From: Oscillatoria princeps RMCB-10
GTDB taxonomy: Bacteria > Cyanobacteriota > Cyanobacteriia > Cyanobacteriales > Oscillatoriaceae
Direction of reading: 5' to 3'
NCBI GenBank assembly: GCA_019359235.1
Contig: JAHHHT010000004.1
Coordinates: forward strand, 186,001 to 250,000
DNA: 64,000 nt
Under the pieces are notes generated by a model. That model searched no databases and had not been told where the DNA came from. It saw only the letters and a program-made list of their open reading frames with translations. Position numbers and translations under genes: made by a program. Each line of letters opens with the position of its first letter. The stretch's first letter is position 1. This document shows positions 27,532 to 35,224 of the stretch, one piece after another.

Positions 27532-28335
27532 ATGAATAACAGACCTAAGTTGCAGACAGTCCAGCAAGCCTCGCGCACAGCTAAAATTGGTGTCTCTACG
27601 CGAAAAGGCACAAGTGCCGGCAAATCCGTCAACGAGGATGCTTTTTTCATTGCCCCTATAGCCGGTGATAAAATGTGGCTGCTGGCAATAGCTGACGGTG
27701 AGACAGGTTCCCCGCATGGCTGGTGGGCTAGCAATAAATGCGCTGAGCTGATTTGGCGCACTCTGCCAAACTACGAGGAAAAGTTGCTCTCCCCTGACAC
27801 TGCGGAATCAGAAGATAAAATTATGCAGCAATGGCTAAACGAGATTCACGAAACCTTTCGCACTGAACGTCGCGACGAGCCTAAGGAGGAGTATAAAGAA
27901 GCGACTTCGACGCTGACTTTTGCTGTCGTGCGCGAGAGCAACTTCTTCTGGGCGCATTGCGGCGACAGCCGGCTGTATACGCTATCGCCTTATGGCGAAC
28001 TCTCCCCAGCATTTCCCCTGGACGACCAAAAAATCCAGAGTAAGGAAGGGCGTACCAGCTTGTCGAATCACATCGGCGCAGCGCCCAAGGACTGGAAGGG
28101 GATAAGCGGGAGCGATACTATTCCGCCTGACGGTCTGCTGATTTTGTGTTCTGATGGGGTGATATCAGGAAACGAGGGGTTTCAGAAGATTAACATCCTC
28201 AAGACAATTCGCGACTGGACAGATAATCTTCAGAAAGGGGTGGAAGAGATTACTAAAAAACTGGCTGAGTTGGGCGAAATTGGTGGCGAAACGGATGATT
28301 TGACTTTGATTGCTTTTCAACCTGTAAATAAGTGA
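27532..28335 (+). CDS. PP2C-type Ser/Thr protein phosphatase (cassette B, gene 2)
   Basis: This 267-residue paralogue of the cassette A phosphatase keeps every PP2C metal motif (NEDAFFI, AIADGETGSPHGWW, HCGDSRLYTLS, CSDGVISG, ETDDLTLIAF). It differs by a small insertion before the last motif (LGEIGGE) and many conservative changes. Its TGA overlaps the ATG of the NERD remnant, preserving the coupled arrangement even though the next gene is dead. With its adjacent kinase missing, it may act on targets of the cassette A kinase or be a bystander. Confidence 0.92.
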   Translation: MNNRPKLQTVQQASRTAKIGVSTRKGTSAGKSVNEDAFFIAPIAGDKMWLLAIADGETGSPHGWWASNKCAELIWRTLPNYEEKLLSPDTAESEDKIMQQWLNEIHETFRTERRDEPKEEYKEATSTLTFAVVRESNFFWAHCGDSRLYTLSPYGELSPAFPLDDQKIQSKEGRTSLSNHIGAAPKDWKGISGSDTIPPDGLLILCSDGVISGNEGFQKINILKTIRDWTDNLQKGVEEITKKLAELGEIGGETDDLTLIAFQPVNK

Positions 28336-28497
28336 TGCCTTTACAGCACACTCCTCATCTTATTGGAAATGATTTTGAGGGGGCAGGGGTGCGGGATATG
28401 AGCCGGAGCGATGAAGATGGCTTCACCGCCCACAATATCTGGCTGCCAAAGGTTAACGACGGTTACAATCCCAACTAACACGATATCGTTCTGTTAC
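28335..28497 (+). pseudogene. NERD-gene remnant (cassette B, gene 3)
   Basis: The first 48 codons align with the cassette A NERD protein (MPLQHTPHLIGNDFEGAGVR, DEDGFTAHNIWLPKVN), but the codon for E48, in NPNEHD, has become TAA. Homology continues only through HDIVLL and then ends in unrelated sequence, so at least 420 codons were deleted. The overlap TGATG with the phosphatase gene is intact. Confidence 0.85.
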
Positions 28498-28521
28498 AAC
28501 AATCTACAGCAAAAGACACCT

Positions 28522-28752
28522 GTGAAAGTCATCTATGACCCTGAAGTAGACGTTTTGCGTATCCTTTTCAGCCCCGCACCCATTAAAGAAAGTGACGAAG
28601 ACAAACCGGGCGTGATTCTGGATTACGACAGAGACGGCAATCTTGTAGGATTGGAAATTTTAGACGCTTCCAAGCGGGTAGAAAACCCTCGCTCCGTTGA
28701 GTATTCCGTCCTAGAAGTGAGTGCCGGCACCCCGAACGCCGGTAGTGCTTAG
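28522..28752 (+). CDS. DUF2283 family small protein
   Basis: The 76-residue product from a GTG start reads VIYDPEVDVLRILFSPAPIK, then GVILDYDRDGNLVGLEILDA, the characteristic DUF2283 beta-sheet signature. Family members are small proteins often found near toxin-antitoxin-like genes; their function is unknown. The frame is open upstream to 28411 but that part is decayed NERD sequence, so the GTG at 28522 is chosen. It sits where the cassette B deletion ends, so it may have arrived with the rearrangement. Confidence 0.75.
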   Translation: MKVIYDPEVDVLRILFSPAPIKESDEDKPGVILDYDRDGNLVGLEILDASKRVENPRSVEYSVLEVSAGTPNAGSA

Positions 28753-28759
28753 AACAAGG

Positions 28760-28816
28760 GTTCGCTCGCTCCTCTTCTAGGGCGCGGTTCCTTTTGTCTG
28801 GCGAAGAGGAGCGAAC
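28760..28816. terminator. Hairpin between convergent genes
   Basis: GCTCCTCTTC and its complement GAAGAGGAGC, extended by GTTCGCTC/GCGAAC on the outside, form a long stem between DUF2283 (plus) and DUF6887 (minus). There is no strong T-run in either direction, so it is a possible bidirectional terminator or a dispersed repeat. Confidence 0.4.
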
Positions 28817-28834
28817 GCCCTCCAACGAGCGAGC

Positions 28835-29047
28835 TTACGCTTGCCGGCCCGTATCTTTGCGCAGTTTCTCAAGAAACTCCGGATAATTTTCCATGTCCTC
28901 CATTGACTTCACGGGGTGATGTTTTACCCTGTCACCTTCTGCCTTTATCTTGTCCACATAAGCATAGAAAGCCTCATCATCGTCTCGATGAGCCAAAACA
29001 TAGGCTCGTAACTCTTTGCGAGTCATTTCCTGAAAATTGGGTTTCAT
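28835..29047 (-). CDS. DUF6887-like small protein
   Basis: This 70-residue protein starts MKPNFQEMTRKELRAYVLAH and continues RDDDEAFYAYVDKI, a signature of DUF6887 proteins of cyanobacteria. I start at 29047 because the homologous N-terminus begins there and the upstream neighbour's TAA ends one base before. It forms a two-gene unit with the DUF6888-like gene. The compact, one-base-spaced layout resembles a toxin-antitoxin pair, but no activity is established. Confidence 0.75.
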   Translation of the reverse strand: MKPNFQEMTRKELRAYVLAHRDDDEAFYAYVDKIKAEGDRVKHHPVKSMEDMENYPEFLEKLRKDTGRQA

Positions 29048-29048
29048 A

Positions 29049-29225
29049 TTACTCAATCCACTCACCATTTGGGTCAATTTCAATTTCCATTTCTTCGCCT
29101 ATCAGAATGAACACATTCCCGGTGCGATCATCTATGCGGACTAGGTTAACAGGCAGGTACATCTTTGTCCCCCAACAACAAAGAACGAAGCACTGCCATA
29201 ACTGCGCTGCTGTGGGAATAATCAC
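29049..29225 (-). CDS. DUF6888-like small protein
   Basis: The conserved part reads PTAAQLWQCFVLCCWGT, then LPVNLVRIDDRTGNVFILIG and EIEIDPNGEWIE, matching the DUF6888 pattern. The proposed GTG at 29225 gives a 58-residue protein beginning just before PTAAQ; the frame is open to an ATG at 29288. GGAGGA abuts the GTG, which is too close for ideal use, so the start is unsettled. It is the first gene of a pair with the DUF6887-like gene. Confidence 0.65.
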   Translation of the reverse strand: MIIPTAAQLWQCFVLCCWGTKMYLPVNLVRIDDRTGNVFILIGEEMEIEIDPNGEWIE

Positions 29226-29376
29226 TCCTCCAGAAACTCTGCCCCCTCTATTATACACCGTTTCGTCATTTTTGGCTAACACCGGCACTCCCCCCGCACC
29301 CCTAGTTCCTGATGCCAGTTTTAGGGTAGCCTAGATAAGACTCCTGAATACTTCCTAAAAGCAAAGGAACTTCAAC

Positions 29377-30201
29377 ATGACAGAAGCCGCCACTCCTCCC
29401 AATGCCTTTCGAGAATTTGAATATTGCGGATGGCAGCAATCCGCTGACCAATATCACTCCTCTTTTGGCTCTCTCACAAGCCAGACGATTGACCCCCTGC
29501 TCGATGCTGTCAGCACCGGCACCGGCACAAAATTGCTCGATATCGCAACAGGTCCCGGCTATGTCGCCGCCGAGGCGCTCAAGCGGGGATGCCATCCAAT
29601 CGGGGTGGATTTTTCCGAATCCATGCTCGCCAAAGCCCGACAAATCCATCCCCAAGTCGAATTCCAGCAAGGCGATGCCGAATCCTTGCCCTTTGAAGAC
29701 TCGCAATTTGACGCCGCTGTCATGAATTTTGGGATTTTGCACCTCTCCCAGCCAGAAAAAGCAATCTCCGAAGCCTTTCGCGTCATTCGCAGCGGGGCGA
29801 AGTTTGCCTTTACTATCTGGGAAAAGCCAGAACATTCAATCGGACTCAAAATTATGATTCACGCCATCGAAACCCAGGGCGATGCCGGTGTCTCTCTCCC
29901 AGAAGGGCCACCCTTCTTTAAATTTAGCGACCCAGAACGCTGCGTAGAGGCTTTGCGAAGTTCCGGTTTTGCAAATCCCTCAGTCCATAAAATCCCCCTG
30001 ACTTGGGAACTTTCCAGCGGAGACGAACTGTTCGACGCTTTTTATAAAGGTACGGCAAGGACCGGCGGGTTGCTGAGAGTTCAGAACAGTCAGTCGCTGG
30101 AAAATATACGCGCCGCCGTCAATCAAGCCGCGTCAAGCTATATGAAAAATGACAAACTGGTTCTGCCGATGGCGGCGCTAGTTGCCTCAGCTCAAAAGTA
30201 A
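29377..30201 (+). CDS. Class I SAM-dependent methyltransferase (UbiE/Methyltransf_11 type)
   Basis: This 274-residue enzyme has SAM motif I LLDIATGPGYVAAEALKRG (~residues 54-72), an acidic loop IGVDFSESMLAKAR, motif II QGDAESLPFEDSQFDAAVMN, and post-motif EAFRVIRSGAKFAFTIW. The C-terminal part (ETQGDAGVSLPEGPPFFKFS and after) forms a small-molecule lid, and its size fits methyltransferases of metabolites rather than RNA or protein. The substrate is unknown. It is a single gene with no operon partners, following the DUF6888/6887 unit divergently. Confidence 0.88.
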   Translation: MTEAATPPNAFREFEYCGWQQSADQYHSSFGSLTSQTIDPLLDAVSTGTGTKLLDIATGPGYVAAEALKRGCHPIGVDFSESMLAKARQIHPQVEFQQGDAESLPFEDSQFDAAVMNFGILHLSQPEKAISEAFRVIRSGAKFAFTIWEKPEHSIGLKIMIHAIETQGDAGVSLPEGPPFFKFSDPERCVEALRSSGFANPSVHKIPLTWELSSGDELFDAFYKGTARTGGLLRVQNSQSLENIRAAVNQAASSYMKNDKLVLPMAALVASAQK

Positions 30202-30288
30202 ATGTAGGGGCGGGGCTAACCCGAAATAGAAGCCACACAACTCAGGATATTGATAAACCCGCCCCCACTCTGCGGGTGTCTTCGGTTG

Positions 30289-30361
30289 ATAGCGGTTTTC
30301 AGTTGGTTGAAGTACGCCTAAGAAACCCGGTTTCTTTAAGAAACCGGGTTTCTCAGTACCC
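30289..30361. repeat. MITE-like element, 3'-truncated copy
   Basis: It begins ATAGCGGTTTTCAGTTGG and contains the GAAACCCGG/CCGGGTTTC hairpin and CTCAGTACC, but the right-hand TGAAAACCGCTATA is missing. The rest of the gap 30202-30499 has no gene. Confidence 0.8.
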
Positions 30362-30499
30362 TTCGTGGGTGCCGGCAGGGGGCGCGAAACCGACCGGCCA
30401 CCCGCACCCAGAAACTTAACTTTCCCTGCGCTCAGTTATACTTTTGAGCCAGAATATGATAAATCTGGAAAGTGTCATAACCCTAACAAACAGTCAGCC

Positions 30500-31597
30500 G
30501 TGAAAATTAAAGCAGCAGTAGCCCGCGAAAAATCCCAACCTTTTACCATTGAGGAATTAGAGCTTGACACTCCCCGAGCCGACGAAGTGCTCGTGCGCAT
30601 TGTCGCCACCGGCTTGTGCCACACCGACTTGAGCGTGCGCGACCAATATTTGCCGCTGCCGCTCCCAGCGGTACTGGGGCACGAAGGAGCCGGTGTCGTC
30701 GAGCGGGTTGGGGATCGCGTCACCAAAGTGAAGCCGGGCGATCGCGTCGTCTTGAGCTACCTGTCGTGCGGCAATTGCGTCAATTGCAAAAGTAGTGCAC
30801 CGGCTTACTGCCAGCAAAATGTTAGCTATAACTTTGGCGGCGCAAGGCTGGATGGCTCTCCCACCCTGCGCAAAAATGGCGAAGTCATTCATGGCAACTT
30901 TTTCGGGCAGTCTTCACTCGCAACGCACGCTTTAGCAACAGAGGGAAATGTCGTCAAGGTGTCCGAAGACGTGCCCCTAGAAATACTCGGCCCCCTGGGT
31001 TGCGGGATTCAAACCGGTGCCGGCGCAGTCATCAACACCCTGCACCCCAAAGCCGGTTCGTCGATTGCCATTTTTGGCACCGGCTCGGTTGGGTTAAGCG
31101 CTATTATGGCAGCAGTTTTGGTTGGCTGTACCGCCATCATTGCAGTTGACATCAATTCCGCCCGCTTGAAGCTCGCAAAAGAATTGGGTGCCACCCACAC
31201 CATCAATCCAAAGGAGACAAATCCCGTTGAAGCCATCCTGGAAATTACTGGCACTGGTGTTAACTACTCTCTGGAAGCTACCGGGCTGCCTCAGGTGTCT
31301 CGGCAAGCTGTTGACTCCCTCGCGCTGCTTGGCGTATGCGGTCTGCTCGGGCTCTCACCGCTGGGTACTGAGGTGAGCTTTGATATGAACAATATTCTGT
31401 TTGGCCGCACAATTCGGGGGATTCTCGTTGGGGACAGTATTTCCGATCTTTTCATCCCCAAGCTAATCCAGCTGTACTTGCAAGGTCGCTTTCCATTTGA
31501 CCGGCTGATTTCCTTCTACAATCTGGAGGATATCAACCAAGCTACTGCCGATTCCCTGCAGGGTACAGCCATCAAACCTGTTTTGCGGATGGCTTGA
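30500..31597 (+). CDS. Zinc-dependent medium-chain alcohol dehydrogenase
   Basis: The 365-residue enzyme oxidises an alcohol with NAD(P)+. Visible are the catalytic zinc ligands in TGLCHTDL and GHEGAGVVE, the structural zinc cluster CGNCVNCKSSAPAYC, the third catalytic ligand in LGCGIQTGAGAV, and a Rossmann fold at AIFGTGSVGLSAIMAA with an acidic end (AVDINSARL) that favours NAD+. It resembles aryl/benzyl-alcohol dehydrogenases. I place the start at the GTG (MKIKAAVAREK), where family similarity begins; the frame runs up to 30365 through repeat-derived sequence. Substrate is not determinable from context. Confidence 0.9.
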   Translation: MKIKAAVAREKSQPFTIEELELDTPRADEVLVRIVATGLCHTDLSVRDQYLPLPLPAVLGHEGAGVVERVGDRVTKVKPGDRVVLSYLSCGNCVNCKSSAPAYCQQNVSYNFGGARLDGSPTLRKNGEVIHGNFFGQSSLATHALATEGNVVKVSEDVPLEILGPLGCGIQTGAGAVINTLHPKAGSSIAIFGTGSVGLSAIMAAVLVGCTAIIAVDINSARLKLAKELGATHTINPKETNPVEAILEITGTGVNYSLEATGLPQVSRQAVDSLALLGVCGLLGLSPLGTEVSFDMNNILFGRTIRGILVGDSISDLFIPKLIQLYLQGRFPFDRLISFYNLEDINQATADSLQGTAIKPVLRMA

Positions 31598-31666
31598 GGC
31601 ACAGGACAGGGGCAGGGACATTGGGACAGGCTTTTCGGCCTGTCCTGCGAGGTAAGCTATTACGCT

Positions 31667-31811
31667 TTTAATCTGCATGTGGTCGAAAGGAGGCAGAGCC
31701 TAAGCGAGCAGCGTTCCCAGGCAGTAGGGGCGGGGCACCCACGGAGACCGCCCCGGAACGAGGGGAGTTTTTCAATCCAAAATCTAAAATCCAAAATCCA
31801 AAATATAAATC
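31667..31811. repeat. Dispersed element plus CCAAAAT heptamer repeat
   Basis: 31667-31767 is the partner of 13313-13440, starting TTTAATCTGCATGTGGTCG and carrying GGCGGGGC blocks. It runs into a short tandem of ATCCAAA/ATCTAAA heptamers (31774-31811) that reaches the 3' end of the GH31 gene, whose stop is at 31810-31812. Confidence 0.75.
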
Positions 31812-34155
31812 AAAACACCAGCCGTCGCCCCGCACCGTCATCAGCAAAGCGCTGCTCTCCCACGCCAACCACTTCCACAATTATATCACGCGCCGGCGGC
31901 GTCCAATTGCCCTCCCGCGCCCCAATAGCTACGAGAATTTCTTCCCCATGCAACTGCACAATATAAGTTGTTATCGCCCAAGCGCCGGTTTGATATTCAA
32001 ACGTCTTGCCGTCATCTTCATAAAGCGCCCACTCACCATGTCCCGGCCATATTCGCAGCCTCAACTCATCCAGCGGACGCTCATCAGCGTATTGCATCAC
32101 CGGCATCATCGGAATCACCGCACCGGCACGCACATAAAGCGGCATTCGCTCCAGCGGCGCGTGCGCTAAAATATGAGTGGCTCCTTCATAGCGCTCCCCA
32201 CTCCACCAATCATACCAAACCCCTGCCGGCAGATAAACAGCGCGGCACTCAACTCCCGGGCGATAAACCGGCGCAGCCATCAGCCAGGGACCGAGCAATA
32301 CCTGGTCGTAAAGCGCGTAAGTTTTGCTATCATTAGGAAAATCATAAAGCAGCGGTCGCAAAATCGGAGTGCCGGCGGTCGCCGCTTCCCAAAACAGCGT
32401 GTAAATGTACGGCAATAACTGGTAGCGCAACTCAATATACTCGCGGCAGATTTTCTCCACGCGCTCCCCAAACACCCACGGTTCGTGCCGCGCCGTACTT
32501 ACTGCAGAATGCCCCCGCATCAGCGGGTAAAGCATCCCCACCTGCACCCACCGCGCAAATAGTTCAGCCGTTGCGTTGCCGGAAAATCCGCCAATATCGC
32601 AACCCACAAACGCCACCCCCGACAGCCCCATATTGCACAGCATCGGTAGCGACATCTCCAGATAATCCCACAGCGACTGATTGTCGCCCATCCACACCGA
32701 CGACCACCGCTGCACGCCGGCATACCCCGATCGCGTCAGCACAAACGACCGCTCCGCCGGACGGTGCCGGTGCAGCCCTTCGGCGCACGCCTTCGCCATC
32801 ATCAGCCCATACAAATTGTGCGTTTCTGCATGAGTCGCGCGTTCGCCCTCTTCCCCCTGCGGCGCATCCAGAGGGAACCATATCTTATTTCCCGGATCTC
32901 CGAATGGCCGGTCGTCGAGCGCCGGCTCGTTCATGTCGTTCCAAATGCCCGCCACCCCCATATCGGTGAGGCTTTTCTGCAAATCCCCCCACCACCTCCG
33001 CACAGCAGAGCGCAAAAAATCGGGAAAAACCGCTTTATCCGGCCAAACATACCCGTAGAAAATCCGCCCGTCAGCGTGTCGCACAAAATAGTCGTTTTTT
33101 ATTCCCTCATCGAATACCTGATAATCTGCCTCTGGCTCGTACTTCACCCCCGGGTCAACAATCGTCACCGTCTTGAAACCATCCCGCGCCAAATCCCTCA
33201 CCAACTGTTTCGGATTTGGGAAGCGTTTGGGACTCCAAGTAAACACGCGGTAGCCGCGCATATAGTCGATATCGAGATGAATCACATCGCAGGGGATGCG
33301 GCGGGAGCGAAATTCCCTGGCGAGCTCCCGCACCACCGCTTCCGATTCATAACTCCACCGGCACTGGTGATATCCCAGCGCCCACTTAGGCGGGAGCGGC
33401 ATCCGCCCCGTTAGCTGGGTGTAGGTGCGCACAATATCTGCCGGTTCCGGCCCGTATATAATATAGTAATCCAGCTCGCCGCCCCGCGTTTCCATCCGCC
33501 AAACTCCCGGCTTTTCGGCACCAATATCGAACTGGCTCCAAAATGTCGTGTTGAAGAAAATCCCGTAGCCAACGCCAGGACGCAGGGCGATAAAAAATGG
33601 AATCGCCTGGTACATTTCATCGGTGAGCGAGTCGTAATCCAGGGAATCAAACGTCCAGTTGGTTTTTACCTCGCTCAGCTTGTCAAGCAAGCCGGTGCGC
33701 TCCCCGAAACCGTAGAAGTGCTCCTCCGCTTCGATGCGCTTCCAGCCGGCAGTCGCACCCAGACGCCAACCCATGCCAAAATCACTATCTTCAGCAAAGA
33801 GTTTACCCTCTTTTGTATAGCACACAATCCGGCATTTGTCAAGCTCTATCCGCACCCCCATCCGCTCAGTTTCGATTTCTGCGGCGTCAGCTGTTTCCCG
33901 AAACTCGAAAGGCACCACCGGCCACTCTTGATCATCCCGCGTCACCGCCCAAGAGCGGCGCGGCGCAAACGAGCCGGTTGGCGTCATCCGCACCCTTACC
34001 AGATTCGGTGCCAGCACGCTGACAGACAGGCGCGGGCCACCACAATTGACGCGCACATAGCGCTCCTCGCGCCGCACGTCCAGCACCGCCCCAATGGTTG
34101 ACCAGGGCTGGTCGGTGGTTGGAAGTTTTCCGAAGTATTGCGGCATATCATTCAA
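31810..34155 (-). CDS. Glycoside hydrolase family 31 alpha-glucosidase
   Basis: The 781-residue protein has the GH31 layout: an N-terminal beta-sandwich including FYGFGERTGLLDKLS, a TIM barrel with ALGYHQCRWSYESEAVVREL and CDVIHLDIDYMRGYRVFTW, the nucleophile Asp in GIWNDMNEPAL (~residue 416), the acid/base region in WSSVWMGDNQSLWDYLEMS, VGCDIGGFSGN, and C-terminal beta domains. GH31 enzymes release alpha-linked glucose from oligosaccharides. There is no signal peptide, so it is presumably cytoplasmic and involved in maltodextrin or glycogen turnover. It is a standalone gene, and its 5' end is free of an obvious operator. Confidence 0.94.
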   Translation of the reverse strand: MNDMPQYFGKLPTTDQPWSTIGAVLDVRREERYVRVNCGGPRLSVSVLAPNLVRVRMTPTGSFAPRRSWAVTRDDQEWPVVPFEFRETADAAEIETERMGVRIELDKCRIVCYTKEGKLFAEDSDFGMGWRLGATAGWKRIEAEEHFYGFGERTGLLDKLSEVKTNWTFDSLDYDSLTDEMYQAIPFFIALRPGVGYGIFFNTTFWSQFDIGAEKPGVWRMETRGGELDYYIIYGPEPADIVRTYTQLTGRMPLPPKWALGYHQCRWSYESEAVVRELAREFRSRRIPCDVIHLDIDYMRGYRVFTWSPKRFPNPKQLVRDLARDGFKTVTIVDPGVKYEPEADYQVFDEGIKNDYFVRHADGRIFYGYVWPDKAVFPDFLRSAVRRWWGDLQKSLTDMGVAGIWNDMNEPALDDRPFGDPGNKIWFPLDAPQGEEGERATHAETHNLYGLMMAKACAEGLHRHRPAERSFVLTRSGYAGVQRWSSVWMGDNQSLWDYLEMSLPMLCNMGLSGVAFVGCDIGGFSGNATAELFARWVQVGMLYPLMRGHSAVSTARHEPWVFGERVEKICREYIELRYQLLPYIYTLFWEAATAGTPILRPLLYDFPNDSKTYALYDQVLLGPWLMAAPVYRPGVECRAVYLPAGVWYDWWSGERYEGATHILAHAPLERMPLYVRAGAVIPMMPVMQYADERPLDELRLRIWPGHGEWALYEDDGKTFEYQTGAWAITTYIVQLHGEEILVAIGAREGNWTPPARDIIVEVVGVGEQRFADDGAGRRLVF

Positions 34156-34575
34156 AAGCCTAAATTTCTACAAAAACTCTTGTTTTATCAGTAGGTTTGC
34201 ATAAATAAACTTAAAAGCCTCCCACCCCCTACTTCCTACTCCCCGCGTACAGCCTGCAGGCGGATAATTACCCCCTCTGCGTACCGGTTGGGGGTGTTTC
34301 GGGGAGAGGTTTTTCATTGAGGATATCCTATTTTATAGCAGTTCTCAGTTGCATGAAGTACGCCCCAGAAACCCGGTTTCTTTAAGAAACCGGGTTTCTC
34401 AGCACCTCACTAATATGAAAGCCGCTATAGCTTTTAATTTAAAATTAAAAATTTTAATTTTAAATGAGCCTACAGATAGATAAGCTTGCAGGCGTTCTTC
34501 CCTCTGGAGACAGATACGCTTCTCGCTCTGAATCACCTATACTAATCCCAAGCAAAGATGAGAGGAGATGACTGC
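34156..34575. other. Intergenic region with MITE-like copy
   Basis: 34334-34429 is a full MITE-like element (ends TATAGCAGTTCTCA and TGAAAGCCGCTATA, slightly diverged). An AT-rich TTTTAATTTAAAATTAAAA palindrome follows at about 34432-34465. No gene is visible. AGAGGAG at 34561-34567 is the apparent ribosome-binding site of the DUF2993 remnant. Confidence 0.75.
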
Positions 34576-34812
34576 GTGACGCAAAAATAAGCTGTTGCGC
34601 ACGAGCCAGCGCTCAACAAAGCAGCAGAACTGGGAATAGCCCGCCAACTGAATGAAGTGGCGCGATTGCGGGTAGCGGTTGAAGCTGCTCCTTTCAAGCC
34701 GGTTACAGGAGAGGTCGATGCCGTCGCCATAGTTGGCGTTGGTTTGGCGATCGACCAAGACCTGCGGGTGGAGCCTGCAAGCCCTAGCCCGATGCAAATT
34801 CCCACAGCCTAG
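34576..34812 (+). pseudogene. DUF2993-family remnant
   Basis: From a GTG at 34576, preceded by AGAGGAG, the frame reads MTQK, an in-frame TAA (34588-34590), then AVAHEPALNKAAELGIARQL, NEVARLRVAVEAAPFKPV, TGEVDAVAIVGVGLAIDQDL and RVEPASPSPMQIPTA before a TAG. The block GEVDAVAIVGVGLAIDQDLR matches my memory of the N-terminal segment of cyanobacterial DUF2993 lipid-binding-like proteins, which normally exceed 200 residues. The early stop and missing C-terminal two-thirds indicate a dead gene. The opposite-strand open frame here is a shadow. Confidence 0.6.
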
Positions 34813-35224
34813 TAGAAAGACTTCTGACAAAAGACTTTCAGCCCTATCGCCCCGGTCCCTACCAGCCTCCGACCGGCTTGCTGACAGCTAATAAATGAAG
34901 CCCCGCTTCCAGGAGCCTGTAAATTTTTGCAACAAAATGCCAAACTGGCAACCAGGGTGAATTGATTTTTCATTACTTTATAGAGCCGTATTTATTATGC
35001 CTGTATATTTAGGTAAAAATGCTGTTTACTGTTGCAGCTGTCCTGCAGCAGCTGTCAGAGCTGCTGCAGACAGGATATAACCATCGTTTCAGGTTTTTTG
35101 CTCGCTTGCTTAATTGCAAGTTTTAAATCTAAAACTAAAAGCGGGCGGGAGCTTTTCACCCAGCAGCAAGCTGAAAAGCTCTGCTGACATGTCTTTTTAC
35201 TTTTAACTTTATTGGAGGTAGACT
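34813..35224. other. Leader region of the PilC-like gene
   Basis: It holds a perfect 11-bp inverted repeat, CTGCAGCAGCT (35043-35053) with AGCTGCTGCAG (35059-35069), with a GTCAG loop and no T-run, about 155 bases before the start codon. A second GCTTTTCA/TGAAAAGC stem lies at about 35150-35176. Either may be a regulatory hairpin or operator. TTGGAGGTAGACT before the GTG is the ribosome-binding site. Confidence 0.5.

Noticed and set aside
19747-28335. Type 2 BREX locus
   Set aside because: Only a NERD-kinase fusion resembles PglW; PglX, PglZ, BrxC and BrxL are absent.
34537-34830. A 97-codon minus-strand frame
   Set aside because: It is antisense to the DUF2993 relic, which has the recognisable protein sequence.
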